Assembly: GCF_013314535.1 (NCBI RefSeq)
Contig: NZ_JABUAE010000030.1
Location: forward strand, 1-60,078
From: Bacillus sp. Xin1
Lineage (GTDB): Bacteria > Bacillota > Bacilli > Bacillales > Bacillaceae_G
Length of the DNA stretch: 60,078 nt
Reading direction: 5' to 3'
Below the pieces are notes generated by a model that was not told the DNA's origin, made no database searches, and worked only from the letters and a program-made list of their open reading frames with translations. Within the stretch, counting starts at the first letter, position 1; each line of letters begins with the position of its first letter. Position numbers and translations under genes: made by a program. Shown here in pieces: positions 32,496-40,117 of this stretch.

Positions 32496-32681
32496 ATGTG
32501 CATATTTGATGTACATTATCAGATCGATGGAATCAAATACACAAAATCGTATTTGTTAGCATTGCCAGAAGATGGGTTTCAGTTGCGAAAAAACATTCAA
32601 CATGTTCTATTTCAAGAGCACCAAAAAGAAGTAGCGATTCTCGCTACAGACTTAGAAGAATTAGATTTAATAGCATCATAA
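32496..32681 (+). CDS. Small hypothetical protein (61 aa)
   Basis: The ATG at 32496 follows GGGAGGGCGGG. The product starts MCIFDVHYQIDGIKYTKSYL, is a compact alpha/beta-like sequence and has no membrane segment. It lies between the adhesin and the P-loop protein in the same direction. The family is not recognised. Confidence 0.65.
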   Translation: MCIFDVHYQIDGIKYTKSYLLALPEDGFQLRKNIQHVLFQEHQKEVAILATDLEELDLIAS

Positions 32682-32713
32682 AGGAAAAATAAAAAAAGAA
32701 AGGTGCGATTTTC

Positions 32714-33238
32714 ATGAACGGAACGTTTATCGGAAGAAGTGCACAACCTCCAGTGTTTTTAAAACCTAAATGGTACGATATGAGCAAGCAAAATTCATTT
32801 GTAATGGGCTCAAAAGGAATAAGTCATCAGTTTGTATTCGCAGGAGATAATCGAAATATCTTGGTACGAGGCGGCACAGGAACAGGGAAAACAAGGTTAA
32901 TGAAACAACTTCTTAAAATGGTTGCAGAAGCCAATCAAAAAGCTGTTGTGTTAGATGGATATGATGAGTATTTCGAACATAAGAAAGAGTTTCAGATTAT
33001 TTCATTGGCCGAAAAACCTTTTCTAAATCAGACAGAACAGGAGCGATGCAAACAATCTGATGTTGTCATTATAGATGAAGGCTTAAAGTGGTACTTTCAA
33101 GATCCAGAAAAATTTCTTGTATTCTTAGATGAACTAGAGCAAGCAGATACAAGAGTTTTTGCAAGCTTCCAAGCCATACCAGAAGCACTTGTAGAGAAAT
33201 TTGATGTGTATTTAGAATTAGATCCACTCATCGCATAA
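32714..33238 (+). CDS. Small P-loop ATPase of the transfer region (174 aa)
   Basis: The 174-aa protein has GAAAGGTGCG before the ATG. It contains Walker A ILVRGGTGTGKTRLMKQLL (about residues 49-67) and Walker B DVVIIDEGLKW, followed by a sensor-like VFASFQAIPEALV. This is a minimal HerA/FtsK- or AAA-like ATPase without an added DNA-binding domain. Near a T4SS it may regulate or assist the coupling ATPases, but its substrate is not known. Confidence 0.7.
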   Translation: MNGTFIGRSAQPPVFLKPKWYDMSKQNSFVMGSKGISHQFVFAGDNRNILVRGGTGTGKTRLMKQLLKMVAEANQKAVVLDGYDEYFEHKKEFQIISLAEKPFLNQTEQERCKQSDVVIIDEGLKWYFQDPEKFLVFLDELEQADTRVFASFQAIPEALVEKFDVYLELDPLIA

Positions 33239-33299
33239 GAATATAAAGTATTTCTATTTAACAATATAAAAAGATAAATGAATGAAAGGGGAATTTGTA

Positions 33300-33539
33300 G
33301 TGAAACCAATCAAACATATGCGTAGCAAACGTGGTTTTTATATCGGTAGAGTACGGGAAGTGAACAATCGTATCCATGCAACAAAAGTATCACCAGATTG
33401 GGCAGGAGTCCAAGGAAGAGGAATGGCATTTTCAAATCTGTTGATGACATTAGCCAGTGAGCATCACAAGGGAACAATAGTTGCAGATCCGAAAGCGAAT
33501 TTTCATGAAAAAATTAAGAATGGAAACAAGTTTGGTTGA
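33300..33539 (+). CDS. Small hypothetical protein (79 aa)
   Basis: GTG at 33300 follows AAAGGGG. The product is basic at its N-terminus (MKPIKHMRSKRGFYIGRVRE) and contains GRGMAFSNLLMTLASEHHKG and VADPKANFHEKI. The last motif echoes the 'DPK' of VirD4/TcpF ATPases, so it could be the remnant or detached piece of a larger transfer ATPase. Not recognised as a family. Confidence 0.5.
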   Translation: MKPIKHMRSKRGFYIGRVREVNNRIHATKVSPDWAGVQGRGMAFSNLLMTLASEHHKGTIVADPKANFHEKIKNGNKFG

Positions 33540-33603
33540 TTAGAGAATGCTCTTTCTAAGGGCATTCTCCATACAAAATAAGCTAAGGAGATGTGAAAGA
33601 TGT

Positions 33604-33885
33604 ATGGCCAATTCAAACGAAAAGGTACTTGCAGATAAGGTGTTAGAACAATTAGAAATCAAGATTGATTTAGTAGCAACAAAATTGGTTAGAAAAAAGC
33701 GAAATGGTGAAACATCCTTCTTAGAAAATAGAAAGGAATTTGAAGTAGTAGAAGAGTTGAGTAAAAGCATAATGAATATTCTTCATCCTGTTGCACCAGA
33801 ACAAACAATGGTTGTAAATAACATGCTTCACAAGACATCTCAACTATTGGATGCAATTGAGGCTGGTACATGCGATTTGAAATAG
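33604..33885 (+). CDS. Helical hypothetical protein (93 aa)
   Basis: Translation is placed at the ATG at 33604 (MANSNEKVLADKVLEQLEIK) with GGAGATG upstream. The product is helical and charged with no membrane segment. A 9-bp hairpin (GAGAATGC...GCATTCTC, 33543-33569) lies just before it without a T tail. Function unknown; co-directional with the T4SS genes. Confidence 0.55.
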   Translation: MANSNEKVLADKVLEQLEIKIDLVATKLVRKKRNGETSFLENRKEFEVVEELSKSIMNILHPVAPEQTMVVNNMLHKTSQLLDAIEAGTCDLK

Positions 33886-33900
33886 AAAGGAGGGAAAAAG

Positions 33901-34125
33901 ATGTACATCAATCGTCATGAGTGTTGGGAAGCATTTTGGAAAGAACAAGTCACAATAGATGGTGAATTAGATATCGAACAAATTAAACAAGAACTCTTCG
34001 AATACAAATTATTTTTAGATCAAATCAAGAAACCTCAATTTGCAAATCAACAACCTCACATATGGATTCAATTAGCAGAACAACGAATACAAAAACATCA
34101 AGAAAAAGAACTAGAACTCGCGTAA
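33901..34125 (+). CDS. Small hypothetical protein (74 aa)
   Basis: AAAGGAGGG lies directly before the ATG. The 74-aa product (MYINRHECWEAFWKEQVTID, ending KELELA) is acidic and helical. It ends 35 bp before the large coupling ATPase and may be a chaperone or regulator of transfer; that is only positional. Confidence 0.6.
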   Translation: MYINRHECWEAFWKEQVTIDGELDIEQIKQELFEYKLFLDQIKKPQFANQQPHIWIQLAEQRIQKHQEKELELA

Positions 34126-34160
34126 GCCATGAAATTGCAAGATAGGAAGGAAGTGAAGGC

Positions 34161-36989
34161 GTGGCGCGCAGCAAATTTGACAAAGAACTAGAACACTTTG
34201 TTGAAAAGAACTGGAAAGTGCTCTTAGGAGTAGGAGCGATTGGATTTGTCTGGTTCTCAAAAGAAAGAATCCTAGCGGAACTCATGAAGCTGGTGCCAAC
34301 CGTAGTTGGATTTGTAAGGCTCATTGCTTTGCTTGTACTGTTGTCCATTGTGTTCCGAATGATTTTGCATTATGTGCATCTGTATTTTGAAAAGAAACGA
34401 TATCGATACGTGTTATTTATTCCTCATATTGAGGATGAAGTCACACCAGATAAACTAGGACAAATGATTCGGCATGTACATGGTTCGGGTCGTAAGCCGT
34501 TAGATCGTCTATTAAAAGGGCGTGATTGGTACCGCATGGTGATGTATCGTCCAGAAGGACCAAAAGAGCGTGTTCGCTACTATGTAGGTGGTCCAGAGGA
34601 TGGATTAAAACAGATTGTGCAAGCAATGAAAAGTGCCTATACCAATAGTGAAGTGTATACAATCCCAAAAGAAGAAATGCCATTTCCCACAAGAAAAGCA
34701 GTGGGAGGACGGATGGTGTTAAAGAGAAAACGCCTAGATGCAACTTTATCATTAGCCCGTTATACACGTGATGTATTACCGATGTTAGGAAGTGCAATGG
34801 AGGAAAGAACATGGATAGACATTGCTTTTTCACCAGATAACGGATATCGGCTAACAAAAGGGATTCGGAAAGCAGAAAAAGCAATTCGAAAAAAGAAAAA
34901 ACATGGTTTAGATGCTTTTGAAAAAGAAGAAATACGAGCATTAAATAAACGCTTTTCGAAGAATGAAGTGGCGTTCCAAGTATCTGTTTCATTTGCAAGT
35001 GATCATTATCCCGGCGTACCAGTTATCAAGAATTTAGGACATATGGTAGCAAGTATCATGGCAGATGTGAACGAACTCCGGTATAGGCGTTTTAGACGCT
35101 GTATGTCAGCTGTACCACATCCCGTATATGGGAAAATGGTATGGACGGGATCAGAGCTTTTAAACTTGTTCCATCTTCCTAATGTGACAGGTGACAAAAA
35201 CAGCAAGACAGAGCGAAACATTTTGTATCTGGATAAAGGGGAAAACATGATACCAGACGATTTGTTGGCCGAAGGGATTTCAATTGGCCATGTGATGCAT
35301 CCTTATATTAAAGATCGTTTAGTAAAAATTCGAGAAGAGTTTTTCAAGAATCATGGTTACATTACAGGGAAAGTTGGTTCTGGTAAAAGTACCATCGCGA
35401 TGATGCTCATGCAAAGTGTCTTTGATCAGTGGATAGAAAACCCAAATGAAGCGGGCGGGATGTCTCTTTTTGATCCGACAGAAGACTTGGCATATGTAGC
35501 GCTTAATCGGCTGTTAAAGGCAGAAAAAGATGGAAAACAGGTTGATTGGAGTAAGGTTCACTTTATCCGTTTTCGCAATACGAATTATCCACCAGCTTTG
35601 AATTTGTTTCATCGTTTTCCAGGAGAAGATATTCAGACGGTTGTTGAGTCTATCATGGAAATGATTCGGTTAATGATTCAAGGGCAAGCGCAACAAACAG
35701 AACGATTATTACGAGCGATTATTGGTACCTTGCTTTGTGACGGAAGCCAAACACATACCATTTTAAGTGTCCCATTATTTATTAGTGATGAATTGTTTCG
35801 TGCAAACGTCATTGCCAACTTACAAGGACCAGAGAAAAAATATTATGATCATTTTTGGAAATATGAAGTAGGAAACGCGTTAGAAGATAGCACGCAAGCG
35901 ATATTAAATCGATTAGATATCTTCCGTAATACGTTGTATTTAAAGCGGATGTATGGGCAAACAGGTTTTTCATTAGACATTCGAAAATGGATGGATGAGG
36001 GACATATCATTTTTTATGATTTAGCAGGAATGAGTAAAGAAGATATTCAGCTCACAGTTGGTTATATCAGTAATCAATATCACCGCATCGCACAGCAGCG
36101 GCCACATGGCTCTAAGCTTCATTTAGGAGTTATAGATGAAGCACATGATGTACAGGTACCTGTTCTGCCGAAAATCATTGCGAAAGATCGGAAACATGGT
36201 TTTGGACTTTGGGTCATTACACAGCAAGTAGCAGGGCAGCTAGATCGAGAATTGACAGATATGTTAACAGAAGCAGGTGGAAATTACTTTGTATGTAGGC
36301 AAGGATTCAATTCCGCTAAAACATTAGAAGGCATTATGCAAAAACAATTCCGTACAGAGTATTTGCAAAATCTTCCTAACTTAGTTGTGGCGATTCAAAC
36401 ACAAGATTACATTGACGGTGATGCGAAAAATGTGTGGTGCACAATACGAGTTCCGCCATTGGAACGATACTTGCCAAGTGGAGCAATTGCCAATTTCAAA
36501 AGGGAAAAAGAAATTCAAGCATCTAATGAATGGACGAAATCCAAAATTCAAGAGTTAGAACGTAGCAGCGGGAAATCTGGATCAGAAATTGACAAGGAAA
36601 TTGATGAGTTCCTATATGGGAAAGGCAAGTATATGCAAGCCGAAAAAGTCAACTTAACCAAAGAAGAACCTGTTGTGACATCGGGTTTAGATGAGTTAGA
36701 AAAAAAGACATCTTCCAATGAAGAAGTAGAAGAAAACGTTTTGGAAAATCAGCCAGTCGAGTCCACGCATCAAGCGCAAATTATCCCATTTCGAAAACAA
36801 GTTACCGCAACAATAAAAGTCAAAACAGAAGAAAAACAAGAGGTCAAACACCAAGAAACACAAACCAAAGAATCGGAAATTGAACTTCAAAAAGAAGAGC
36901 CAATCACCAATCCACCAAAGGTTGAAGATGAAATGGAGGCAGTTATGAAAGGGGAAAAAAGCATTTTAGATATGTGGGAAAAGGAGTAG
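34161..36989 (+). CDS. Large VirD4/TraD-like T4SS ATPase (942 aa)
   Basis: The 942-aa protein starts with GTG at 34161 behind GGAAGGAAG. An N-terminal membrane region (about residues 15-75, VVGFVRLIALLVLLSIVF) is followed by a soluble part, Walker A HGYITGKVGSGKSTIAMMLM (about residue 405), a SLFDPTEDLAY strand, and Walker B KLHLGVIDEAHD with VITQQVAGQL after it. The last 150 residues are acidic and disordered. This is the plan of membrane coupling ATPases (VirD4/TraD/HerA class) in Firmicute conjugation systems. A separate FtsK-like TcpA-type ATPase is at 16173, so the plasmid has two DNA pump candidates. Confidence 0.85.
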   Translation: MARSKFDKELEHFVEKNWKVLLGVGAIGFVWFSKERILAELMKLVPTVVGFVRLIALLVLLSIVFRMILHYVHLYFEKKRYRYVLFIPHIEDEVTPDKLGQMIRHVHGSGRKPLDRLLKGRDWYRMVMYRPEGPKERVRYYVGGPEDGLKQIVQAMKSAYTNSEVYTIPKEEMPFPTRKAVGGRMVLKRKRLDATLSLARYTRDVLPMLGSAMEERTWIDIAFSPDNGYRLTKGIRKAEKAIRKKKKHGLDAFEKEEIRALNKRFSKNEVAFQVSVSFASDHYPGVPVIKNLGHMVASIMADVNELRYRRFRRCMSAVPHPVYGKMVWTGSELLNLFHLPNVTGDKNSKTERNILYLDKGENMIPDDLLAEGISIGHVMHPYIKDRLVKIREEFFKNHGYITGKVGSGKSTIAMMLMQSVFDQWIENPNEAGGMSLFDPTEDLAYVALNRLLKAEKDGKQVDWSKVHFIRFRNTNYPPALNLFHRFPGEDIQTVVESIMEMIRLMIQGQAQQTERLLRAIIGTLLCDGSQTHTILSVPLFISDELFRANVIANLQGPEKKYYDHFWKYEVGNALEDSTQAILNRLDIFRNTLYLKRMYGQTGFSLDIRKWMDEGHIIFYDLAGMSKEDIQLTVGYISNQYHRIAQQRPHGSKLHLGVIDEAHDVQVPVLPKIIAKDRKHGFGLWVITQQVAGQLDRELTDMLTEAGGNYFVCRQGFNSAKTLEGIMQKQFRTEYLQNLPNLVVAIQTQDYIDGDAKNVWCTIRVPPLERYLPSGAIANFKREKEIQASNEWTKSKIQELERSSGKSGSEIDKEIDEFLYGKGKYMQAEKVNLTKEEPVVTSGLDELEKKTSSNEEVEENVLENQPVESTHQAQIIPFRKQVTATIKVKTEEKQEVKHQETQTKESEIELQKEEPITNPPKVEDEMEAVMKGEKSILDMWEKE

Positions 36990-36994
36990 AGATT

Positions 36995-37837
36995 ATGTGC
37001 AGTATGTTGCTATTGGAAGAAGATCAGAACTTACTCATGGATATACACAATCACATCTATGTCGATATGGAGTATATAACGGAAAAAGTATATCCGAATC
37101 ATAAGAAAAAATCCGTATACTACCGTCTGAATCGTTTGGTACAAGAAAAGTATTTAAAAAATGAATTACTTCCGATACCTGTTTCAAGAACCCAAGTTCG
37201 TAAATCTGGACGACCACAAAATGTATATACGCTTGCGACCAAAGGAGTAGAAACGGTTCGTGGGTTGAGAGGGAGTGTTCATTGGAAAAACAGTTGGTCT
37301 CAACGTTCCGCATCATTTGTGTATCACAGCTTAATGTTAGCGAAAGTCGAATGTGCCATGGCATTAATTTCTAAGCAGGAAGAGCGTTTGGAATTAAAAG
37401 AATGGATTAACGAACCGCGGGCAACGTTTCAATATGCAAAAGGAAAAAGTCGAGTGATACGACCAGATGGGGTTGCGGTAATTGGATTAAAAGAAGCGAT
37501 AGATAAAAACATCGGTATCTTCATGGAAATGGAACGTTCCTACGGATCAAAAGAAGTATTAGAAAAAAAGATTATCCGTTATAACGATTTCATGACACAA
37601 GAAGGAAAAAAGACAGAATATCAGACACATGCTGGTATGGGATACGAAATCTCAATATGGCGCCTAATATTTGTCGCAGGTAGTGAAAGTAGAGAAAAAG
37701 AATTGATTCGCTACTTGAAAGGGGTAAGTAGTCCAGAAATTCCAGTGTATATCACACTGTTTCAAGATATATTACAAGATCCATTCGGGAATATTTATCG
37801 GAATATTCAAAACCCTATCGAGAAAGTGAGGTTCTAA
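36995..37837 (+). CDS. Replication-relaxation family protein, copy 2
   Basis: The ATG at 36995 is preferred (AAAGGAG eight bases upstream), giving 280 aa. It overlaps by a few codons' distance the end of the ATPase gene. An N-terminal winged helix (NHIYVDMEYITEKVYP, KKSVYYRLNRLVQEKYLKNE) precedes a nuclease-like part (KSRVIRPDGVAVIGLKEAI, IGIFMEMERSYGS with the usual D...E-x-E pattern). It belongs to the same family as 17320-17976. Such proteins may nick or load DNA for transfer; here the gene directly follows a coupling ATPase, as copy 1 does. Confidence 0.75.
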   Translation: MCSMLLLEEDQNLLMDIHNHIYVDMEYITEKVYPNHKKKSVYYRLNRLVQEKYLKNELLPIPVSRTQVRKSGRPQNVYTLATKGVETVRGLRGSVHWKNSWSQRSASFVYHSLMLAKVECAMALISKQEERLELKEWINEPRATFQYAKGKSRVIRPDGVAVIGLKEAIDKNIGIFMEMERSYGSKEVLEKKIIRYNDFMTQEGKKTEYQTHAGMGYEISIWRLIFVAGSESREKELIRYLKGVSSPEIPVYITLFQDILQDPFGNIYRNIQNPIEKVRF

Positions 37838-37841
37838 GAAT

Positions 37842-38048
37842 GTGTTTCGGTTTATTTTATCGATAAGCGCTAGTATTTTTCTATTAGTTGTATTTTCAGA
37901 TTGGGTGTTTGAAAGGGTACCAGGATCGCATGAGGCTTGGGAAGCTATTAAAAGTAAAGTCATAGAGATTTATCATACACAAGGATGGGAAGGGGTGTTA
38001 ATTCTCGCACTTGTAGCGGTTGGCGTATATAAAATGATGGATCGATAA
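37842..38048 (+). CDS. Two-helix membrane protein (68 aa)
   Basis: The GTG at 37842 gives 68 aa with helix 1 FRFILSISASIFLLVVFSDW and helix 2 GVLILALVAVGVYKM. It follows the relaxation gene by four bases. Probably a minor channel component; no family recognised. Confidence 0.6.
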   Translation: MFRFILSISASIFLLVVFSDWVFERVPGSHEAWEAIKSKVIEIYHTQGWEGVLILALVAVGVYKMMDR

Positions 38049-38057
38049 GGAGGGTGG

Positions 38058-38279
38058 ATGGTGCCGATTATTGGTATTGAGTCTACGCTAGGAAATCCTG
38101 TATTTGCAAGTATCACACTCAGTGTTGTAATGATGGTATTCATTGTACTTTGCATTAGGCTGAAAAAATGGAGAGCCTGCATCTTAAGCTTGGTGGTATG
38201 GATGTATTTGCTTATTCTAATAAATTTTACAAAAGAGATTGCAGAGATTGCTCCTAAGATTGCGGGATTGGGATTTTAG
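38058..38279 (+). CDS. Two-helix membrane protein (73 aa)
   Basis: AAGGAGGGTGG precedes the ATG. The 73-aa product has helices SITLSVVMMVFIVLCIRL and ACILSLVVWMYLLILINF. It lies just before the TcpC-like gene. Small hydrophobic proteins at this place are common in T4SS operons of Gram-positives. Confidence 0.6.
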   Translation: MVPIIGIESTLGNPVFASITLSVVMMVFIVLCIRLKKWRACILSLVVWMYLLILINFTKEIAEIAPKIAGLGF

Positions 38280-38297
38280 AAGAAAAGGGGGATGTTC

Positions 38298-39266
38298 ATG
38301 TGGCAAAAGAGCAAACAGTGGTTTCAAAAAACGTTTGAAAATAGGCAAGGAAAGGCGCGAAAATCCATTCAGATTCCTTCATATAGAGGGCGTTTAATTG
38401 GAAAATGGGCGTTTTGGATTCTTTTTAGTTGGATGCTCATTGTATCTGTAACAACTGTTATAAAAGGAAAAACGGATACGAAAGCAAATGCAAGTACAAT
38501 TCCGAAACAAGTGACACAAAAACAAAACCTTGCGACACGCCCAGAAGCTATTGAATTTGCACGCGGATTCGTCAAAGAGTATTTTACCTGGCAAAGGGGA
38601 GAAGAAGGCCAGAAAAAGCGAGCGGAACGCTTAAAACCGTATATCGTTCAGACATTAGATTCCCAAGTTGGATTAGATACAGGAAGTTTACAGTGGGATT
38701 CCACTTTTTTATACGCAACCATTTTGAAAGTAGATGAAACAAAGGAAAAGGAAGCAAACATCATTTTCAAAGTGAGATATAAATTACATTGGATGAAACC
38801 AGATAATAGCGGGGAGGAAGTGAAAGAAGTTGTACAACAAGTATCCGTTCCTGTTCAATCCGATGAGAAAGCATTTGTTGTAAATGGGTTTCCACATATC
38901 GTGAAAGTCGCTGAAAAAGCAAAAATAAAAGAAGAAGAAAGCGAACGAGAAGAAATAAAAGATGTATCTACAAAAGAAGAGGTTCGCGAGTTTTTACCAA
39001 CATTTTTTAAATCGTATACAACCTCAACACAAAAAGAATTAGCTTATGTCCTAGATAATCCTAGAATCAAAGGTTTAGAGGGGGCAATGAAGTTTGAAAA
39101 AGTCAATTCATCCAAAGTGTACCCAGGAAAAACAAAAGGCACGTATGAGGTGCATGCAGAAGTATTGCTGATCGATGCGCACTCTGAAACAAAAATGAGA
39201 GCCGTATACACATTGTTTGTGAAAAAAGATGGCAAACAATTTGTGGTAACAGATTTACAAAATTAA
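38298..39266 (+). CDS. tcpC: TcpC-family conjugation protein (VirB8-like)
   Basis: Start at the ATG at 38298, the second of two in frame, because AAAAGGGGG is at the right distance. The ~322-aa product has one membrane helix (KWAFWILFSWMLIVSVTTVI) and an external part of two NTF2-like domains (EAIEFARGFVKEYFTW..., then a second from about residue 225, KEEVREFLPTFFKSYTTS). This is the plan of TcpC of pCW3 and Orf13 of Tn916, homologues of VirB8, which organise the channel through the envelope. Confidence 0.85.
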   Translation: MWQKSKQWFQKTFENRQGKARKSIQIPSYRGRLIGKWAFWILFSWMLIVSVTTVIKGKTDTKANASTIPKQVTQKQNLATRPEAIEFARGFVKEYFTWQRGEEGQKKRAERLKPYIVQTLDSQVGLDTGSLQWDSTFLYATILKVDETKEKEANIIFKVRYKLHWMKPDNSGEEVKEVVQQVSVPVQSDEKAFVVNGFPHIVKVAEKAKIKEEESEREEIKDVSTKEEVREFLPTFFKSYTTSTQKELAYVLDNPRIKGLEGAMKFEKVNSSKVYPGKTKGTYEVHAEVLLIDAHSETKMRAVYTLFVKKDGKQFVVTDLQN

Positions 39267-39287
39267 GGAAGAGAGAGGAGCATGTAT

Positions 39288-39536
39288 ATGTTAGAAATGA
39301 TGAATAGCTTGGTGTTAGGGCTTGGGTTAGAAAAGGTTCTTGAGACGGTTAAAACGCAAGGGACTTACGCATTATATTGTGCCTTTATCATTGTGGCGCT
39401 GATTTTAGCGGCAAAACGTGCATGGGGATTGGTTGTGACATTGGTTGTAGGTGGCGGTATGATTGCCTTCTTCATTAACAAGCCAGACGCACTGAAAGCA
39501 ATTGGTACTTGGTTGGGTGGATTAGCAGGCATGTAA
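39288..39536 (+). CDS. tcpD: TcpD-like two-helix membrane protein (82 aa)
   Basis: Start taken at the second ATG (39288), seven bases after GAGAGGAG. Two helices (TYALYCAFIIVALILAA and GLVVTLVVGGGMIAFFI) with a short loop AKRAWG match the TcpD family membrane proteins that lie between tcpC and tcpE in Firmicute elements. Likely a channel component. Confidence 0.75.
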   Translation: MLEMMNSLVLGLGLEKVLETVKTQGTYALYCAFIIVALILAAKRAWGLVVTLVVGGGMIAFFINKPDALKAIGTWLGGLAGM

Positions 39537-39562
39537 GTGGATGACAAAAAGGAGGAAGCTGT

Positions 39563-40117
39563 ATGAAAGAAAAAGAATCGTCTTCCATTTTCGTATATTG
39601 CTTTGGCAGTTATATGAATTACATGCGAAGACAATATGAAATTATGGGATATCGACTTCCACGAGCTGTGACATGGAGGGCACTCGGATATTTTGCAGCG
39701 GTAGAGGCGGGGCTAGTCGCGCTCCGCTTCCTCCCTCCTTTTAAATGGCTTCTGGGAGATCTAATCGATAGTGCTTGGCTTGTTTATTATGGGGTCATTC
39801 CCTTCTTCCTTGTATGGGGCGTTGATAAATACAAAACGGATGGGAAATCTTTTTTCGCCTTTATTCGCTCATGGGTCACATTTAAATTACGGAAGCATCA
39901 AAGTAACCGGCTTGTTGCGTTACCAAAGTTAAAAAAACATGTATTTCGTGGTCATGTATGCGTGCAATACAGTGCAGATGATGTAAAAGAAGAAAGAACA
40001 GTTTCTATTCCAATAGAAGAACAAGATATACACGCGTATACCCTTACATTTTTACCACCAAAGGAGGAGTTGGAATATGTTAAGAAGCATGAAGAGAAAT
40101 CCACTGAAACACATTGA
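39563..40117 (+). CDS. tcpE: TcpE-family conjugation protein
   Basis: The 184-aa protein has AAAGGAGGAAGC before the ATG. Two membrane helices lie at about residues 42-85 (ALGYFAAVEAGLVALRFL and VYYGVIPFFLVWGV), followed by the conserved DGKSFFAFIRSWVTFKLRK segment of TcpE. It overlaps the next gene by 41 bases, so the two are translated together. In pCW3, TcpE is part of the membrane complex and needed for efficient transfer. Confidence 0.85.
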   Translation: MKEKESSSIFVYCFGSYMNYMRRQYEIMGYRLPRAVTWRALGYFAAVEAGLVALRFLPPFKWLLGDLIDSAWLVYYGVIPFFLVWGVDKYKTDGKSFFAFIRSWVTFKLRKHQSNRLVALPKLKKHVFRGHVCVQYSADDVKEERTVSIPIEEQDIHAYTLTFLPPKEELEYVKKHEEKSTETH

